Positions 33,745 through 43,304 of a DNA stretch of 64,000 nucleotides are shown one piece after another (the first letter of the stretch is position 1; each line of letters opens with the position of its first letter). Under the pieces are notes generated by a model that saw only the letters and a list, made by a program, of their open reading frames with translations, was not told the origin of the DNA and searched no databases. Both the position numbers and the translations under genes were made by a program. Source of the DNA: JAEUHM01 sp964538625 (GTDB taxonomy: Bacteria; Verrucomicrobiota; Verrucomicrobiia; Verrucomicrobiales; Verrucomicrobiaceae); the NCBI GenBank assembly GCA_964538625.1, contig CAZIGH010000013.1, positions 35,252 to 99,251 on the forward strand. The letters run 5' to 3'.

Positions 33745-35949
33745 ATGAAGCATCTTGTTCTTGCCATTTCACTCCTGTCCGCTGTTTCTGGGTTTTCCCA
33801 GATGCCGATGGAGGTCATCATTGCGGAGCGTGCCAAGCTTTTGGAAGGCGTCACTGCCATACCACGTGCAGGTTCGCCTGGACCGGTCGCCGTTTGGGGC
33901 AGTTTGGCCTTTCCGCTTCTCACGGCTCCGGACCGGGTGGGTGTGGAGATCGCAGTCGCTGCTGCGGCGGGTCATGGGAAGGGCCGGGTGGTGATCTTTG
34001 GTCATAACGCCTATCTCAGTGGAGCCGAAGGTGGAGATCATGCGAGATTGATGAAGAACTGCATCCGCTGGGCAGGAGGAAAAGACAAACCTCGTCTGGG
34101 CACGAAGGGTGTGAAGGCAGACGTTTTCGCCGACGAGGGTTTTAAGGTGAAGGCATACACGCGTGAGATCAAAAGCAGTGACCTCAATGACATCGATGTT
34201 CTCATCATCAATGCGCAGGCCGAGACGAGTGCCGAGCAGGGGACAGCCATCATGGAGTGGGTGAGTGGTGGAGGCGGTCTCATCACGGGCATGACCGGCT
34301 GGGCATTTGGGCAGACCAGCGGGGGGAAGGACCTTGCTGCGTCACATGGCCTGAACCAGGCACTGATGCCTGCGGGGGTGGCTTTTACGGACATGAGTGC
34401 GTTTGACGGAGTGACTTCATTTCAGGCTCGGCCTGAACTGCCGCTGCTGATCAATGCATCCAGCGCCATTTCAGCCATTCGCATGCAGAGTGAGGGCCGG
34501 AAGCAGCTTTCACCGCAGGAGGTGCAGCAGGGCACCAATGCCATTCAGGTAGCCATGGCCGCCCAGCCGCCTGGGCGGACGAGTCTTCAATCAGCCGTGC
34601 TGCAAGCACTTGGAGACGGCGGTGGGGTGGGAAAAGTTCCAACCAAGTCCACTCCTCTGACTCAGGACCGGGATGCTTCCGCCCGCATCAAGCTGGGTAT
34701 GGAGACCCGCGTGCTGAGGCTCACGAATGAGGGCATCACGGCGCATCCAGCTCACGAGGCTTTTCCCGGAAAAGTACCCGAAGACGCCCCAAGGGTGACT
34801 CAGACAGTGCAGGTGCGGCCAGGCATTCCGGGGTGGCAGAGTACTGGGCTTTACGCACCCGCCGGTGAAGCGATTCATGTCAGCGTTCCGAAGGCTCTGG
34901 CAGACAAGGGCTACGCGGTGCGCATAGGTTGCCACAGTGATACGCTCTACCATCTGGAAAAGTGGGAACGTGCACCGGACATCACGAAGAGTGTGCCGCT
35001 GACGACTGAGGAAACAAGTGCGACGAGCGCCTTTGGAGGACTCATTTACATTGAAGTACCGTCCAGCGCTTCCGCCAGTGATGCGGTGCCGGTGGTGATC
35101 CAGGGTGGAGTTCCTGCACCTCTCTTCATTCTTGGCGAGCATACGGACACCCAGTGGGCGGAAGAGATTCGGAAGCGCCCTGCTCCATGGGCTGAGCTCG
35201 CCTGTGACCAAATCATCATTACGTGCCAGACGGAGGTGGCACGCACCATTGGGAATCCGACGCAGCTGATGCAGTTCTGGAAACAGGTCGTTGAAGCTCA
35301 GGACGACATTACCAACCAAGCAGGGGAGCGCCGCAGGCCGGAACGCATCGTGGCAGACGTTCAGATTTCTGCCGGCTACATGCACAGCGGTTACCCCATC
35401 ATGATTCCAACCAGCGCCGCGCCTGAGATGGTCACCTACAATAGGCTCAAGTTCCCTGGCTGGGGCTTCTACCACGAGCTGGGCCACAATCACCAGCGCG
35501 CCCATTTCACGTTTGAAGGCACAGGTGAAGTGACCAATAACGTCATAGGAATGTATTGCTATGAGGCGGTGCTGAAGAAGGACTGGCTGATAGGCCACAC
35601 GGGCATCACCGCTGAGGCGAGGAAGGAGCACATTCGAAAGATCAAAGCCGCCACGGACAAGTGGCAGACATGGAAGAGTGACCCCTTTCTGGCACTCACG
35701 ACTTACATTCAGCTTGTCCAAGAGTTCGGCTGGAAGAGCTGGAGGGACTACCTGCACAGTTTTGACGATTCATCCTTTGGACCCAAACCGGCGAACGATT
35801 CGGAGGCGAAGGATCAGTTCCTGATTCGCTACTCCCGCATCACGAAGAGAGATCTGGGGCCGTTCTTCGACTTCTGGGGCATTCCCGTGAGTCAGGCAGC
35901 CAAGGCCGAGGTGGCGAAGTTTGAACCCTGGATGCCCCCAGGCCTTTGA
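33745..35949 (+). CDS. Secreted M60-like (enhancin-type) metallopeptidase
   Basis: 734 residues with a signal peptide (MKHLVLAISLLSAVSGFSQ). The zinc-binding motif HELGHNHQ begins at residue 577 and is followed by a conserved Glu about 15 residues on (GEVTNN), fitting the HExGHxxQ peptidase M60 signature of mucin-degrading proteases. The N-terminal third contains a flavodoxin- or amidotransferase-like region (VVIFGHNAYLSG, DVLIINAQAETSAEQG). Its neighbours, a beta-helix protein and a sulfatase elsewhere in the window, suggest breakdown of glycoproteins (inference). It is just downstream of the XRE-cupin gene, with an 8-bp gap. Confidence 0.9.
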   Translation: MKHLVLAISLLSAVSGFSQMPMEVIIAERAKLLEGVTAIPRAGSPGPVAVWGSLAFPLLTAPDRVGVEIAVAAAAGHGKGRVVIFGHNAYLSGAEGGDHARLMKNCIRWAGGKDKPRLGTKGVKADVFADEGFKVKAYTREIKSSDLNDIDVLIINAQAETSAEQGTAIMEWVSGGGGLITGMTGWAFGQTSGGKDLAASHGLNQALMPAGVAFTDMSAFDGVTSFQARPELPLLINASSAISAIRMQSEGRKQLSPQEVQQGTNAIQVAMAAQPPGRTSLQSAVLQALGDGGGVGKVPTKSTPLTQDRDASARIKLGMETRVLRLTNEGITAHPAHEAFPGKVPEDAPRVTQTVQVRPGIPGWQSTGLYAPAGEAIHVSVPKALADKGYAVRIGCHSDTLYHLEKWERAPDITKSVPLTTEETSATSAFGGLIYIEVPSSASASDAVPVVIQGGVPAPLFILGEHTDTQWAEEIRKRPAPWAELACDQIIITCQTEVARTIGNPTQLMQFWKQVVEAQDDITNQAGERRRPERIVADVQISAGYMHSGYPIMIPTSAAPEMVTYNRLKFPGWGFYHELGHNHQRAHFTFEGTGEVTNNVIGMYCYEAVLKKDWLIGHTGITAEARKEHIRKIKAATDKWQTWKSDPFLALTTYIQLVQEFGWKSWRDYLHSFDDSSFGPKPANDSEAKDQFLIRYSRITKRDLGPFFDFWGIPVSQAAKAEVAKFEPWMPPGL

Positions 35950-35965
35950 GGAGCCACGCGTTGTC

Positions 35966-37255
35966 TCAGGGCTTTTTAAGGCGGGGAGATGCGTCCGGGT
36001 TCTTGTAACCGTGGTCGGGATGCGAGAGGCTGTCCATGGCGTCTCCGGTACCATCCCAATCCGCCGAGGGGCGTGCGTAGTGAGGGTCAGATGAGTTGAG
36101 CGTGTCCTTCAGCACGATCATGCCCGGCCTCGTTGATTTGTGTGGCGTGTTGCACTCGGAGATGAGGCAGTTTGCGAGTGATACGGGGCCACTGGCAGCG
36201 CTATCTACCTTGACGGCGGTTTCCGCCATCTGGTGGAAAGTGCTGCGCTCCACGGTGACGGGCCCGCCATTGCTCCACAGGCCCACATTGGCCCGGGTGG
36301 CGATGCTGTTGCTCAACGTGCCGCCATTCCACAGACGGAAGGCACGGGCGTTTCCAACTCCAATGCAGTTCGTGAACAAGGGGTCCTTTGCCTTGACATG
36401 GAATCCGCCATCCTGGTTTCGGATGGCGCGGCAGCGGTCAAAGCTGATCTCCGCTGCGCCCGCCTCCACTACGAAGCCCTCACCATTCTTGTCGAGGTTG
36501 GTTTGCAGTAGCATCATGTTATTGCGGGCCAAGCAGCGCTCGAAATGGATGCGCACACTGGGAGCACCTTTGTCATTCACAAAAAAGCCGGAGGGCTGGT
36601 GTTCCGTCTTGTCCTCCCACTCGGAATCTCCTTCCGAACAGTCAGCGGTGCAGTTCCGAAAAACCACCTCAGTGCAGCCTCCCTCAAGCCGGAAGCCGTG
36701 CATGGAGTAACGTTTCACGTCACATCGTTCGAGTAGAAGATCCTTGCAGTCGGAGAGCACATATCCCTCGCGGCAGTGAGACACATCGACGTCCCGGAAG
36801 ACCAAGCCTTCTCTGGCCCGGCCGGTTGAGGGTCTTTGTGTTCGGATGCCTATCACGGCTCCCTTAATGCGCAACTTCTCTAAAACCACATGCGAGACCC
36901 CATCTGCAATTTCGATGACGACATGCCCATTGTCCGGCTGTCTTTCGTTCCACTGGGTGGTCAAGACGGGAAGTCCCTGGCCCTGGTCGATTCCGCTGAG
37001 AGTGATCGGATTACCTGGCTCGCCGCTATTTTTTAGGTGGATCTTGATACCTTCATACACGCCGGGGGCGAACTGAAGGTGGTCGCCGGGTTTCATCAGC
37101 TCATTCACGATGCGGTCGATTTCGGATGCGGGGAACGCGTGGGCCCAAACCATACCGTCCATGGTGCCTGCGCCCTCGGGAGAGACGTGATAGTGCGCCG
37201 CCCGCAGTCCGAGCAGGGGTAGCAGTGTCAGGCAAATGAAAAGGGGAGAACGCAT
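35966..37255 (-). CDS. Secreted right-handed parallel beta-helix protein
   Basis: 429 residues from the ATG ending at 37255, which gives the signal peptide MRSPLFICLTLLPLLGLRA; a longer frame to 37327 lacks it. Many short repeats such as VVFRNCTAD, ITIHL-type strands and SFDRCRAIRNQDGGF point to a pectate-lyase-like beta-helix (PbH1-type repeats). Proteins of this sort bind or cleave polysaccharides. The catalytic residues cannot be assigned. It converges with the M60 gene, 16 bp apart. Confidence 0.8.
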   Translation of the reverse strand: MRSPLFICLTLLPLLGLRAAHYHVSPEGAGTMDGMVWAHAFPASEIDRIVNELMKPGDHLQFAPGVYEGIKIHLKNSGEPGNPITLSGIDQGQGLPVLTTQWNERQPDNGHVVIEIADGVSHVVLEKLRIKGAVIGIRTQRPSTGRAREGLVFRDVDVSHCREGYVLSDCKDLLLERCDVKRYSMHGFRLEGGCTEVVFRNCTADCSEGDSEWEDKTEHQPSGFFVNDKGAPSVRIHFERCLARNNMMLLQTNLDKNGEGFVVEAGAAEISFDRCRAIRNQDGGFHVKAKDPLFTNCIGVGNARAFRLWNGGTLSNSIATRANVGLWSNGGPVTVERSTFHQMAETAVKVDSAASGPVSLANCLISECNTPHKSTRPGMIVLKDTLNSSDPHYARPSADWDGTGDAMDSLSHPDHGYKNPDASPRLKKP

Positions 37256-37402
37256 GTCACAGCCCGCAGGTGAAACGACTGGATTCGGGAGTTGTCGTCG
37301 GCAACTTAACCCTGAACGGTGGAGCAAACGCTCTGCGAGTTCAAGGCCATATCTGGGCCTACCAAGCTGCGGTGCTGCTGCTGTATCCTGGAAGCTCTGC
37401 CG

Positions 37403-39244
37403 CTACGGTCGGTAAGCGCGGATGGAGGTAATCTTCACTTGGCGGCTGCCGTGGGCACTGTCAGAGGGAAGTTCTGCCGTCTCTCCCTCTGATTTGCCGA
37501 TGAGCGCGCGGGCGCTTTCCGACAGGTAAGACATGATACCCTGATCTGGGTCACTGTCCCAGGCCCCGAGGATGGTGTAGGTTTCAGTGCTGCCGTTGGA
37601 GAGGTCCTGGAGGGTGACCACAGTGCCTACGCCGACCTTGTCCGAGGGCACGCCCGTGAAGTCGGTGCCCTGAGCATGGCGGAGTTCGCGTTCATACTTG
37701 GCCTGCATGCGAAGCAGGACGGCCTGTTGCTGCTTGGCGGACTTGTATTCGAAGTTTTCGCGAAGGTCGCCGTACTCGCGGGCAATCTGGATGTCCCGCT
37801 TGTTCTGCGGGATCTTGACGGTGATGATGTCATCCAGTTCCTTCTTTTTCGCCTCAAGGGACTCCCAGGAGACGATGAGGGCCTCATCCTGACGAGCGGC
37901 TTCGTTCTCCTCCATCAGGCGTTCCATTTCGGGACGTGCCTTGATGATTTTGCCCATGAGGGAGCGGCGTGTGAGTTCGTCAAACACGAGCGTATTGAGT
38001 ATGCGCCGTGCAAAGAGACGAAGCTCCTCGTCATCGGCGTCGGCTACCATCTCGCCCAAGAGTGTGCGGTCCTCTGCAAAGGCATCTGCGAGTCGGCCCG
38101 TGCGTTTGGGGCCGCCCTGCACGTGGTCATTCTCCAGGGCGCCGAGGATGGCGTTGCCGAGGTCAATGTCGAAAACAGAGGCGGCCAGGCCTTTTCGCTC
38201 TTTGCAGATCCAGACGAGGAGGTCGGTGGAGAGGGCGCGGTTGCGGACCGCCTTTTTCAGGTAGTCTGCAAGGACATCGAGCTGATCGTTCTCGTCCAGC
38301 ACGGAGGTGATTTCGGCCACGGCGCGTCCGCCCGTCTTGGTGAGGTGGGCCAGCGCTTCTTTGATCCACTCCCCGTCGGGGAAGGCCAGGGGGAAAGAGC
38401 GGTACAGTCTGCCTAGGATAGCGGCAGAGAGGCCGTTGATGGACTCACTCAACTGCTGGCGCGCTTCCCGCACCACTTCGTGGACGCCAAGTGCGCCCTC
38501 GGGCGCAGGGGCCTTGGCGTTGTCGCGCAGTTCCTCAGTCTGGAGGAGAAGCTGGAGGCTGTCCCTAAGGTTTAAGCGCCAGCTTTTGCGGACGGTGTCA
38601 GAAACGTCTTTGAAAATGGGCTGGAGTTCTTCGGCAGCGTTCTCGAAGAGGTCCAGATCTTTCACCACCGCAGCGAGGGCACTCAGCTTGCCCTTGAGAT
38701 CTCGGGCGGCGAGGAAGGTTTTAACCATGACCGCGCTCGGCTTTTCATCTTGGGCACGCATGGTGATGGGGTCCGAGCGCTTGGTGGGCACGACGATGTG
38801 GCGGCTGCCCTTGAGGTCTTTCTTTGCAGCATCCCACCACTTTTTGAACTCAGCGGTGTTTACAACTCTGGGAGTGAGAAGCTTTTCCAGATCGTCGATG
38901 AGGAGGGAGTTTCCGCAGCTTTTGAGGGCCAGTTCTACCAGCGCGGAGGGCCTTTCCTTTGCCATTTGCTGAAGGGAAGTCGGTTCATTGATGCGCCGTG
39001 CGAGGATGTGATCCGCAGGTAGCGGTGTGAGTGAGTCTGCCGCGAAGGAGAGCTTCATGGGGTGCCCGGTTTTGGTCTCGAAGTCGATGAGCACTTTGTC
39101 TCCGAGTAGGTCCCACTCAGCGATCTTGCCCAGGCCCCAGCTTTTGTGCTGGCAGACGGTGCCTGGTGGCAGGGCATCCAGCTTGGAGGCATCGGAGGGG
39201 GAGAGTTTCGCGGAGGTGATGAGCTTTTGCAGTTCAGGGTGCAT
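37403..39244 (-). CDS. GreA/GreB-type transcription factor with very long N-terminal extension
   Basis: 613 residues against ~160 for ordinary GreA. The last ~160 residues hold a Gre coiled coil (EYGDLRENFEYKSAKQQQAVLLRMQAKYERELRHA) and a C-terminal FKBP-like Gre domain (VGTVVTLQDLSNGSTETYTILGAWDSDP...GIMSYLSESARALIGKSEGETAELP). The N-terminal ~430 residues are mostly alpha-helical; they begin with a domain carrying GTVCQHKSWGLGKIAEWD. This matches the giant Gre-like proteins of Chlamydiae and Verrucomicrobia. Gre factors rescue backtracked RNA polymerase. The role of the extension is not known. It faces clpS, with 169 bp between the divergent starts. Confidence 0.88.
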   Translation of the reverse strand: MHPELQKLITSAKLSPSDASKLDALPPGTVCQHKSWGLGKIAEWDLLGDKVLIDFETKTGHPMKLSFAADSLTPLPADHILARRINEPTSLQQMAKERPSALVELALKSCGNSLLIDDLEKLLTPRVVNTAEFKKWWDAAKKDLKGSRHIVVPTKRSDPITMRAQDEKPSAVMVKTFLAARDLKGKLSALAAVVKDLDLFENAAEELQPIFKDVSDTVRKSWRLNLRDSLQLLLQTEELRDNAKAPAPEGALGVHEVVREARQQLSESINGLSAAILGRLYRSFPLAFPDGEWIKEALAHLTKTGGRAVAEITSVLDENDQLDVLADYLKKAVRNRALSTDLLVWICKERKGLAASVFDIDLGNAILGALENDHVQGGPKRTGRLADAFAEDRTLLGEMVADADDEELRLFARRILNTLVFDELTRRSLMGKIIKARPEMERLMEENEAARQDEALIVSWESLEAKKKELDDIITVKIPQNKRDIQIAREYGDLRENFEYKSAKQQQAVLLRMQAKYERELRHAQGTDFTGVPSDKVGVGTVVTLQDLSNGSTETYTILGAWDSDPDQGIMSYLSESARALIGKSEGETAELPSDSAHGSRQVKITSIRAYRP

Positions 39245-39413
39245 CGTTCACTGCCTTACAAGCCATCGCCGCCTGATGCAAGTCCCCGCTCGATCTGGGG
39301 GGATGACCCGTCGCAGGCGGAATATGGGGCATTTTCCGCACTGCAAGGTTGAGCGTGCGGCGGTGCTGCGCTTCCTTGCCGGAGTGACATCCTTCTTTTC
39401 ATCTCCCTGCGCC

Positions 39414-39785
39414 ATGCTCCCTGTTTTCGGTCCGCTGGATGCGCCTGTGGCCCCGGTGAAGCCTGCAAAACCGCGGGTGCTGCCTCCGCCGAAAAAGCAG
39501 CCCGCTCCGGTGGAACCGGAACCTCTCTGGCACGTCATCCTGCTCAATGACGATGAGCATACCTTCACCTACGTGATCCACATGCTGTGCTCCATCTTCG
39601 GCCATTCCGTGGAGCGTGCGGCTCAGATGGCGATTGATGTGCATGAGAACGGCAGGGTGATCGTGGCCACGGTCCACAAGGAACTTGCTGAGCTCAGGCA
39701 GGAGCAGATTCACGAGTATGGCCCTGACCCGGACGTGAAGGAGTGTCCGGGATCCATGCGTGCTGAAATCGAACCGGCGGCGTAA
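39414..39785 (+). CDS. clpS: ATP-dependent Clp protease adaptor ClpS
   Basis: 123 residues from ATG 39414; an upstream open frame starting at 39027 runs through the gre gene region on the other strand. After a Pro/Lys-rich N-terminal extension, the ClpS core is clear: WHVILLNDDEHTFTYVIHMLCSIFG, then AAQMAIDVHENGRVIVATVHKELAEL. ClpS delivers N-degron substrates to ClpAP/ClpCP. It is divergent from the giant gre gene. No clpA or clpC lies in the window. Confidence 0.93.
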   Translation: MLPVFGPLDAPVAPVKPAKPRVLPPPKKQPAPVEPEPLWHVILLNDDEHTFTYVIHMLCSIFGHSVERAAQMAIDVHENGRVIVATVHKELAELRQEQIHEYGPDPDVKECPGSMRAEIEPAA

Positions 39786-39846
39786 TGACTGATGACGGGG
39801 GTTGATTGGCGCCCATTCCGGCCTTTCTTCCCTGTGTTCCCCCATA

Positions 39847-40416
39847 ATGCTCCTCATCATCGACAACTACGATTCCTTCACCTACAATCTCGTCCAATAC
39901 TTCGGAGAGATGGGTGCGGACATGGTCATCAAGCGCAATGACCAGATCTCCGTGGAAGAGATCGCCAAACTCAAGCCAGAGCGCATTTGCATTTCTCCCG
40001 GTCCATGCACGCCGAATGAGGCCGGCGTGAGTTGTGAGGTGATCCGCACTTTTGGCCCACGCATCCCCATCTTCGGCGTGTGCCTGGGCCACCAGAGCAT
40101 AGGTCATGTCTATGGTGGTGAGGTGGTTCGCGCCGCCCGTCTGATGCACGGTAAGACCTCCATGATCGTGCATGAGGGCAAGTCGGTCTTCAAGAATCTG
40201 CCATCGCCCTTTGAAGCGACTCGTTACCACTCCCTGCTGGTAAAGCGCGAGACGCTGCCAGACTGTCTGGAGATCACCGCAGTGGCAGCGGATGACGAGA
40301 GCGAAATCATGGGACTGCGGCACAAGGAGTATCCGGTGCATGGCGTGCAGTTTCATCCAGAGTCCATTCTCACTGGGGAGGGGAAGCGGCTGATGAAGAA
40401 CTTTCTGGAGCTGTGA
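39847..40416 (+). CDS. Anthranilate/aminodeoxychorismate synthase glutamine amidotransferase
   Basis: 189 residues from ATG 39847. A class I glutamine amidotransferase of the TrpG/PabA type: LLIIDNYDSFTYNLVQYFGE at the start, SPGPCTPNEAG, the nucleophile cysteine in FGVCLGHQSIGH, and the catalytic His/Glu in GVQFHPESILTGEGKRLMKNF. It supplies ammonia to a TrpE or PabB partner. With no partner gene nearby, trpG and pabA cannot be told apart, and one protein may serve both. It lies 61 bp downstream of clpS. Confidence 0.94.
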   Translation: MLLIIDNYDSFTYNLVQYFGEMGADMVIKRNDQISVEEIAKLKPERICISPGPCTPNEAGVSCEVIRTFGPRIPIFGVCLGHQSIGHVYGGEVVRAARLMHGKTSMIVHEGKSVFKNLPSPFEATRYHSLLVKRETLPDCLEITAVAADDESEIMGLRHKEYPVHGVQFHPESILTGEGKRLMKNFLEL

Positions 40417-40449
40417 CCAGATGTTTCGGAAACCCTTTTGGAGCTATCG

Positions 40450-41862
40450 ATGAAACGTCACCAAGCACTGAGTGAAGCACTGGCCCAGTCGCCCGAGAAT
40501 GTATCGCTTCTGCTTCTCTATGCGCAGGCCTGTTGCGAAGACATGCAGCTGGACAAAGCGCGAAGGTCCTTTGAAAAAGTGCTTACCCTGGAGCCGGATC
40601 ACGCACAGGCACAGTTGGGCATCGCCCGTGTGCTGATGCTAGAAGGTGATACATCCGGGGCGGCGGTGCGTGCAGAGCGCGTGATCCAGCGGGATGAACG
40701 CCATGCACCTGCCCACCTGCTGCTGAGCCAGATCCATCTCATGGAGGGGGATCGAACCCGCGCCTTGGAAGCGGCGAAGAGGGCCGTCGGTCTGGATGGT
40801 GGCATCGTGGACACGGCGCTGGAAGCCGGGCTTGGTGTCAGACTCCAGGACCTCGTGCGGCCCGCAGAGCGCCGGGTGGAGCGCCATCGGTGGGATTCCT
40901 CCTCGGACGATGGGAGTGATCCGCTGCTTAAAAGCACCAGCACCGACTTTGACGAAGAGTCCACCGACTCGGACTGGCAGACCGAGGTGCGGTTTTCACC
41001 TGGGGATGAGGATCGCAGGGCGGTCACCTTCGATGACATCAGCGGACTCGCCAGAGTAAAGGAGGCCCTCAGAAGACGCGTCATTTTGCCGCTTCAACAT
41101 CCGGATTTGTTTGAAATGTACGGGCGCAAGCCTGGGGGCGGAGTGCTGCTCTACGGACCACCGGGTTGCGGAAAGACGCTCCTGCTGCGAGCGCTGGCGG
41201 GAGAAACCAACTGCCACTACATGTCCATAGGCTTGCATGAGATCATGGATCCTTATGCGGGAAGCAGTGAAAGGAATTTGCACGACCTCTTTGAGGAAGC
41301 CCGCTCTTTCGAAGCCTGTGTGGTCGTTTTTGATGAGATAGAGGCCTTGGCCACTCAACGCAAAAAGCTGCGGGAAAACAGTTTACGAAGCCTAGTGAAC
41401 CAGTTTCTCTCCGAGCTAGATGGTCTCATGTCATCCGGCTCCAAGGTGCTTGTGGCGGGCGCTACCAGCGCGCCGTGGCAGCTTGATCCCGGCGTTTGCC
41501 GACCGGGACGGTTTGACCAGTGTCTCTACGTGGGACCGCCGGATGAGCGGGAGAGAGAGGACACCATCCATGCCATCGCCTCCCGGCGCCCAGTGCATAA
41601 CCTGGATGCAGCATTGCTCGCCCGAGCCACTGGGCACTTCAGTGGCGCGGACCTTGCTTGGGTGTTTGATCAGGCCACGGATGCCGCCATAGCGGAGACG
41701 CTGCAGCGAGGCACGCCTGTGACCATCAGCATGAAGTCCCTGCTTGCGGCAGCGGAAAGCCTCCATCCCGGCGCGCACGAGTGGATAGAGACGGCGAGGC
41801 GAGAAGCCAGACGTCAGCCCGGGCATCGCATCCTCAATGATTTTCTCAAGCAAAGGAGTTGA
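40450..41862 (+). CDS. TPR-AAA ATPase
   Basis: 470 residues from ATG 40450, preceded by GGAG; TTG 40438 is a weaker alternative. Residues ~5-120 form TPR-like helices (LLLLYAQACCEDMQLDKARRSFEKVLTLEPDHAQAQLG). A charged linker follows. The AAA domain contains FDDISGLARVKEALRRRVILPLQHPDLFEMYG, Walker A GPPGCGKT at 236-243, Walker B VVVFDEIEAL and the CRPGRFDQ arginine-finger region, and so resembles the VPS4/katanin/Cdc48-like clade. TPR-AAA fusions of this clade are remodelling ATPases; the target here is unknown. It lies 33 bp downstream of the amidotransferase. Confidence 0.88.
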   Translation: MKRHQALSEALAQSPENVSLLLLYAQACCEDMQLDKARRSFEKVLTLEPDHAQAQLGIARVLMLEGDTSGAAVRAERVIQRDERHAPAHLLLSQIHLMEGDRTRALEAAKRAVGLDGGIVDTALEAGLGVRLQDLVRPAERRVERHRWDSSSDDGSDPLLKSTSTDFDEESTDSDWQTEVRFSPGDEDRRAVTFDDISGLARVKEALRRRVILPLQHPDLFEMYGRKPGGGVLLYGPPGCGKTLLLRALAGETNCHYMSIGLHEIMDPYAGSSERNLHDLFEEARSFEACVVVFDEIEALATQRKKLRENSLRSLVNQFLSELDGLMSSGSKVLVAGATSAPWQLDPGVCRPGRFDQCLYVGPPDEREREDTIHAIASRRPVHNLDAALLARATGHFSGADLAWVFDQATDAAIAETLQRGTPVTISMKSLLAAAESLHPGAHEWIETARREARRQPGHRILNDFLKQRS

Positions 41863-41966
41863 GTGAAGCGAGCGAAAAATGGCGGACGTTCATTCGGCGG
41901 GCTGAGCCGTGAATCGGCCACTCCGAGTTCCCGGGAGAACCGCTTTTGCAAGATGAGTCGGTTGCC

Positions 41967-43304
41967 ATGAATCTACTTGAAGGCCCCATCAAACAAGCGA
42001 TACACCGAATCGCCATACCTGCGAGCGTGGGGTTCTTTTTCAACACGATGTACAACTTCGTGGACACATATTGCGCTGGCTTGATTTCAACCGATGCGCT
42101 AGCTGCCCTCTCGCTTTCCTTTCCGGTTTTCTTCATCCTGCTCTCAGCTGGCAGCGGGCTGAGCCAAGGCACGACTGCACTTATAGCCAATGCGCTTGGA
42201 CGTGGTGAGATGATGGAGGCAAGGCTCGTCTTTGGCCAAGCTCTTGTCTTTGCCACGGTGGTCGGACTTGGCCTGAGCATGGTCGGTATGCTCGCCGCGC
42301 CAGCCATGTTCCGGCTTTTGGGTGCGGGGGATGCGTATTTGGCGACCTCGCTCGCTTACATGAATGTGATTCTTTTAGGTGGAGTGTTCTTCGTGTTGCA
42401 AATGACGCTCAATGCCGCGCTCAATGCGCAGGGAGACACCAAGGCCTACCGCAATCTGCTCATAGCGGGCTTCTTCGCCAACTGTGTGCTGAACCCAGTT
42501 CTGATGTTCGGTTGGCTGGGCCTGGTGCCACTTGGCATCTCAGGCATCGCCGTGGCCACTGTGGTGGTGCAGGCGGCGGGTTGTGTGTTCCTAGTAAAGG
42601 TCATCAGCCGCCGGGAACTGGGTGCTGCTCTGCGACGAAGTCACTTCGTTCCGCAACCGGTGGTGCTGCGTCAAATCGCAGGGCAGGCAGTGCCGGCAGC
42701 ACTGAACATGATGACGGTGGCGCTGGGTATTTTTGTCATCACTTGGTTTGTGAGTCGCTTCAGCAAGGAGGGTGTCGCGGCGTATGGCATCGCCACACGC
42801 ATCGAACAGGTGGTGCTGCTGCCCACTATCGGACTCAACTTCGCTGTGCTGTCTCTGGTGGGGCAGAACTTCGGAGCGGGTCTTCACCACCGGGTTCGCG
42901 AGGCATGGAAAAAGTGCATCATCTACGGCGTCTCGCTCATGCTTGGAGGCGGAGCGCTGATCTGGCTGGTCAGAGGTCATGCCATGAGCTGGTTTACCAA
43001 CGATGCGGAAGTCACCCGCCTCGGAGCGGATTATCTTTCCGTCGCCTCCGTCACCATGTGCGCATACCCCATACTCTTCATCACCGTTTTCATGCTCCAG
43101 GGGCTGAAGCGCCCGGCATTCGGCCTCTGGATGGGTTTATACAGGCAGATCATTGCCCCTCTGGCTGTTTTCACGTTGTTTGCCTTTACGTTTGGATGGG
43201 GGCTCTGGGGCGTGTGGTGGGGCATCTTTGTGGTCACCTGGAGTGGCTCGCTCTTTACCCTGTGGTGGGGGAGGCGAGTGCTGCAAAGGCTGGGCCGTGC
43301 CTGA
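41967..43304 (+). CDS. MATE-family efflux transporter
   Basis: 445 residues from ATG 41967; a TTG at 41946 is an alternative. About twelve hydrophobic segments, beginning IHRIAIPASVGFFFNTMYNFVDTYCAG, with ALAALSLSFPVFFILLSAGSGLSQGTTALIANALGRGE as the characteristic early MATE region. The halves are similar (SVGFFFNTMYNF / ALNMMTVALGIF). It exports drugs or other cationic compounds by ion exchange. It converges with mutL, with the two stop codons directly adjacent at 43304/43305. Confidence 0.93.
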   Translation: MNLLEGPIKQAIHRIAIPASVGFFFNTMYNFVDTYCAGLISTDALAALSLSFPVFFILLSAGSGLSQGTTALIANALGRGEMMEARLVFGQALVFATVVGLGLSMVGMLAAPAMFRLLGAGDAYLATSLAYMNVILLGGVFFVLQMTLNAALNAQGDTKAYRNLLIAGFFANCVLNPVLMFGWLGLVPLGISGIAVATVVVQAAGCVFLVKVISRRELGAALRRSHFVPQPVVLRQIAGQAVPAALNMMTVALGIFVITWFVSRFSKEGVAAYGIATRIEQVVLLPTIGLNFAVLSLVGQNFGAGLHHRVREAWKKCIIYGVSLMLGGGALIWLVRGHAMSWFTNDAEVTRLGADYLSVASVTMCAYPILFITVFMLQGLKRPAFGLWMGLYRQIIAPLAVFTLFAFTFGWGLWGVWWGIFVVTWSGSLFTLWWGRRVLQRLGRA

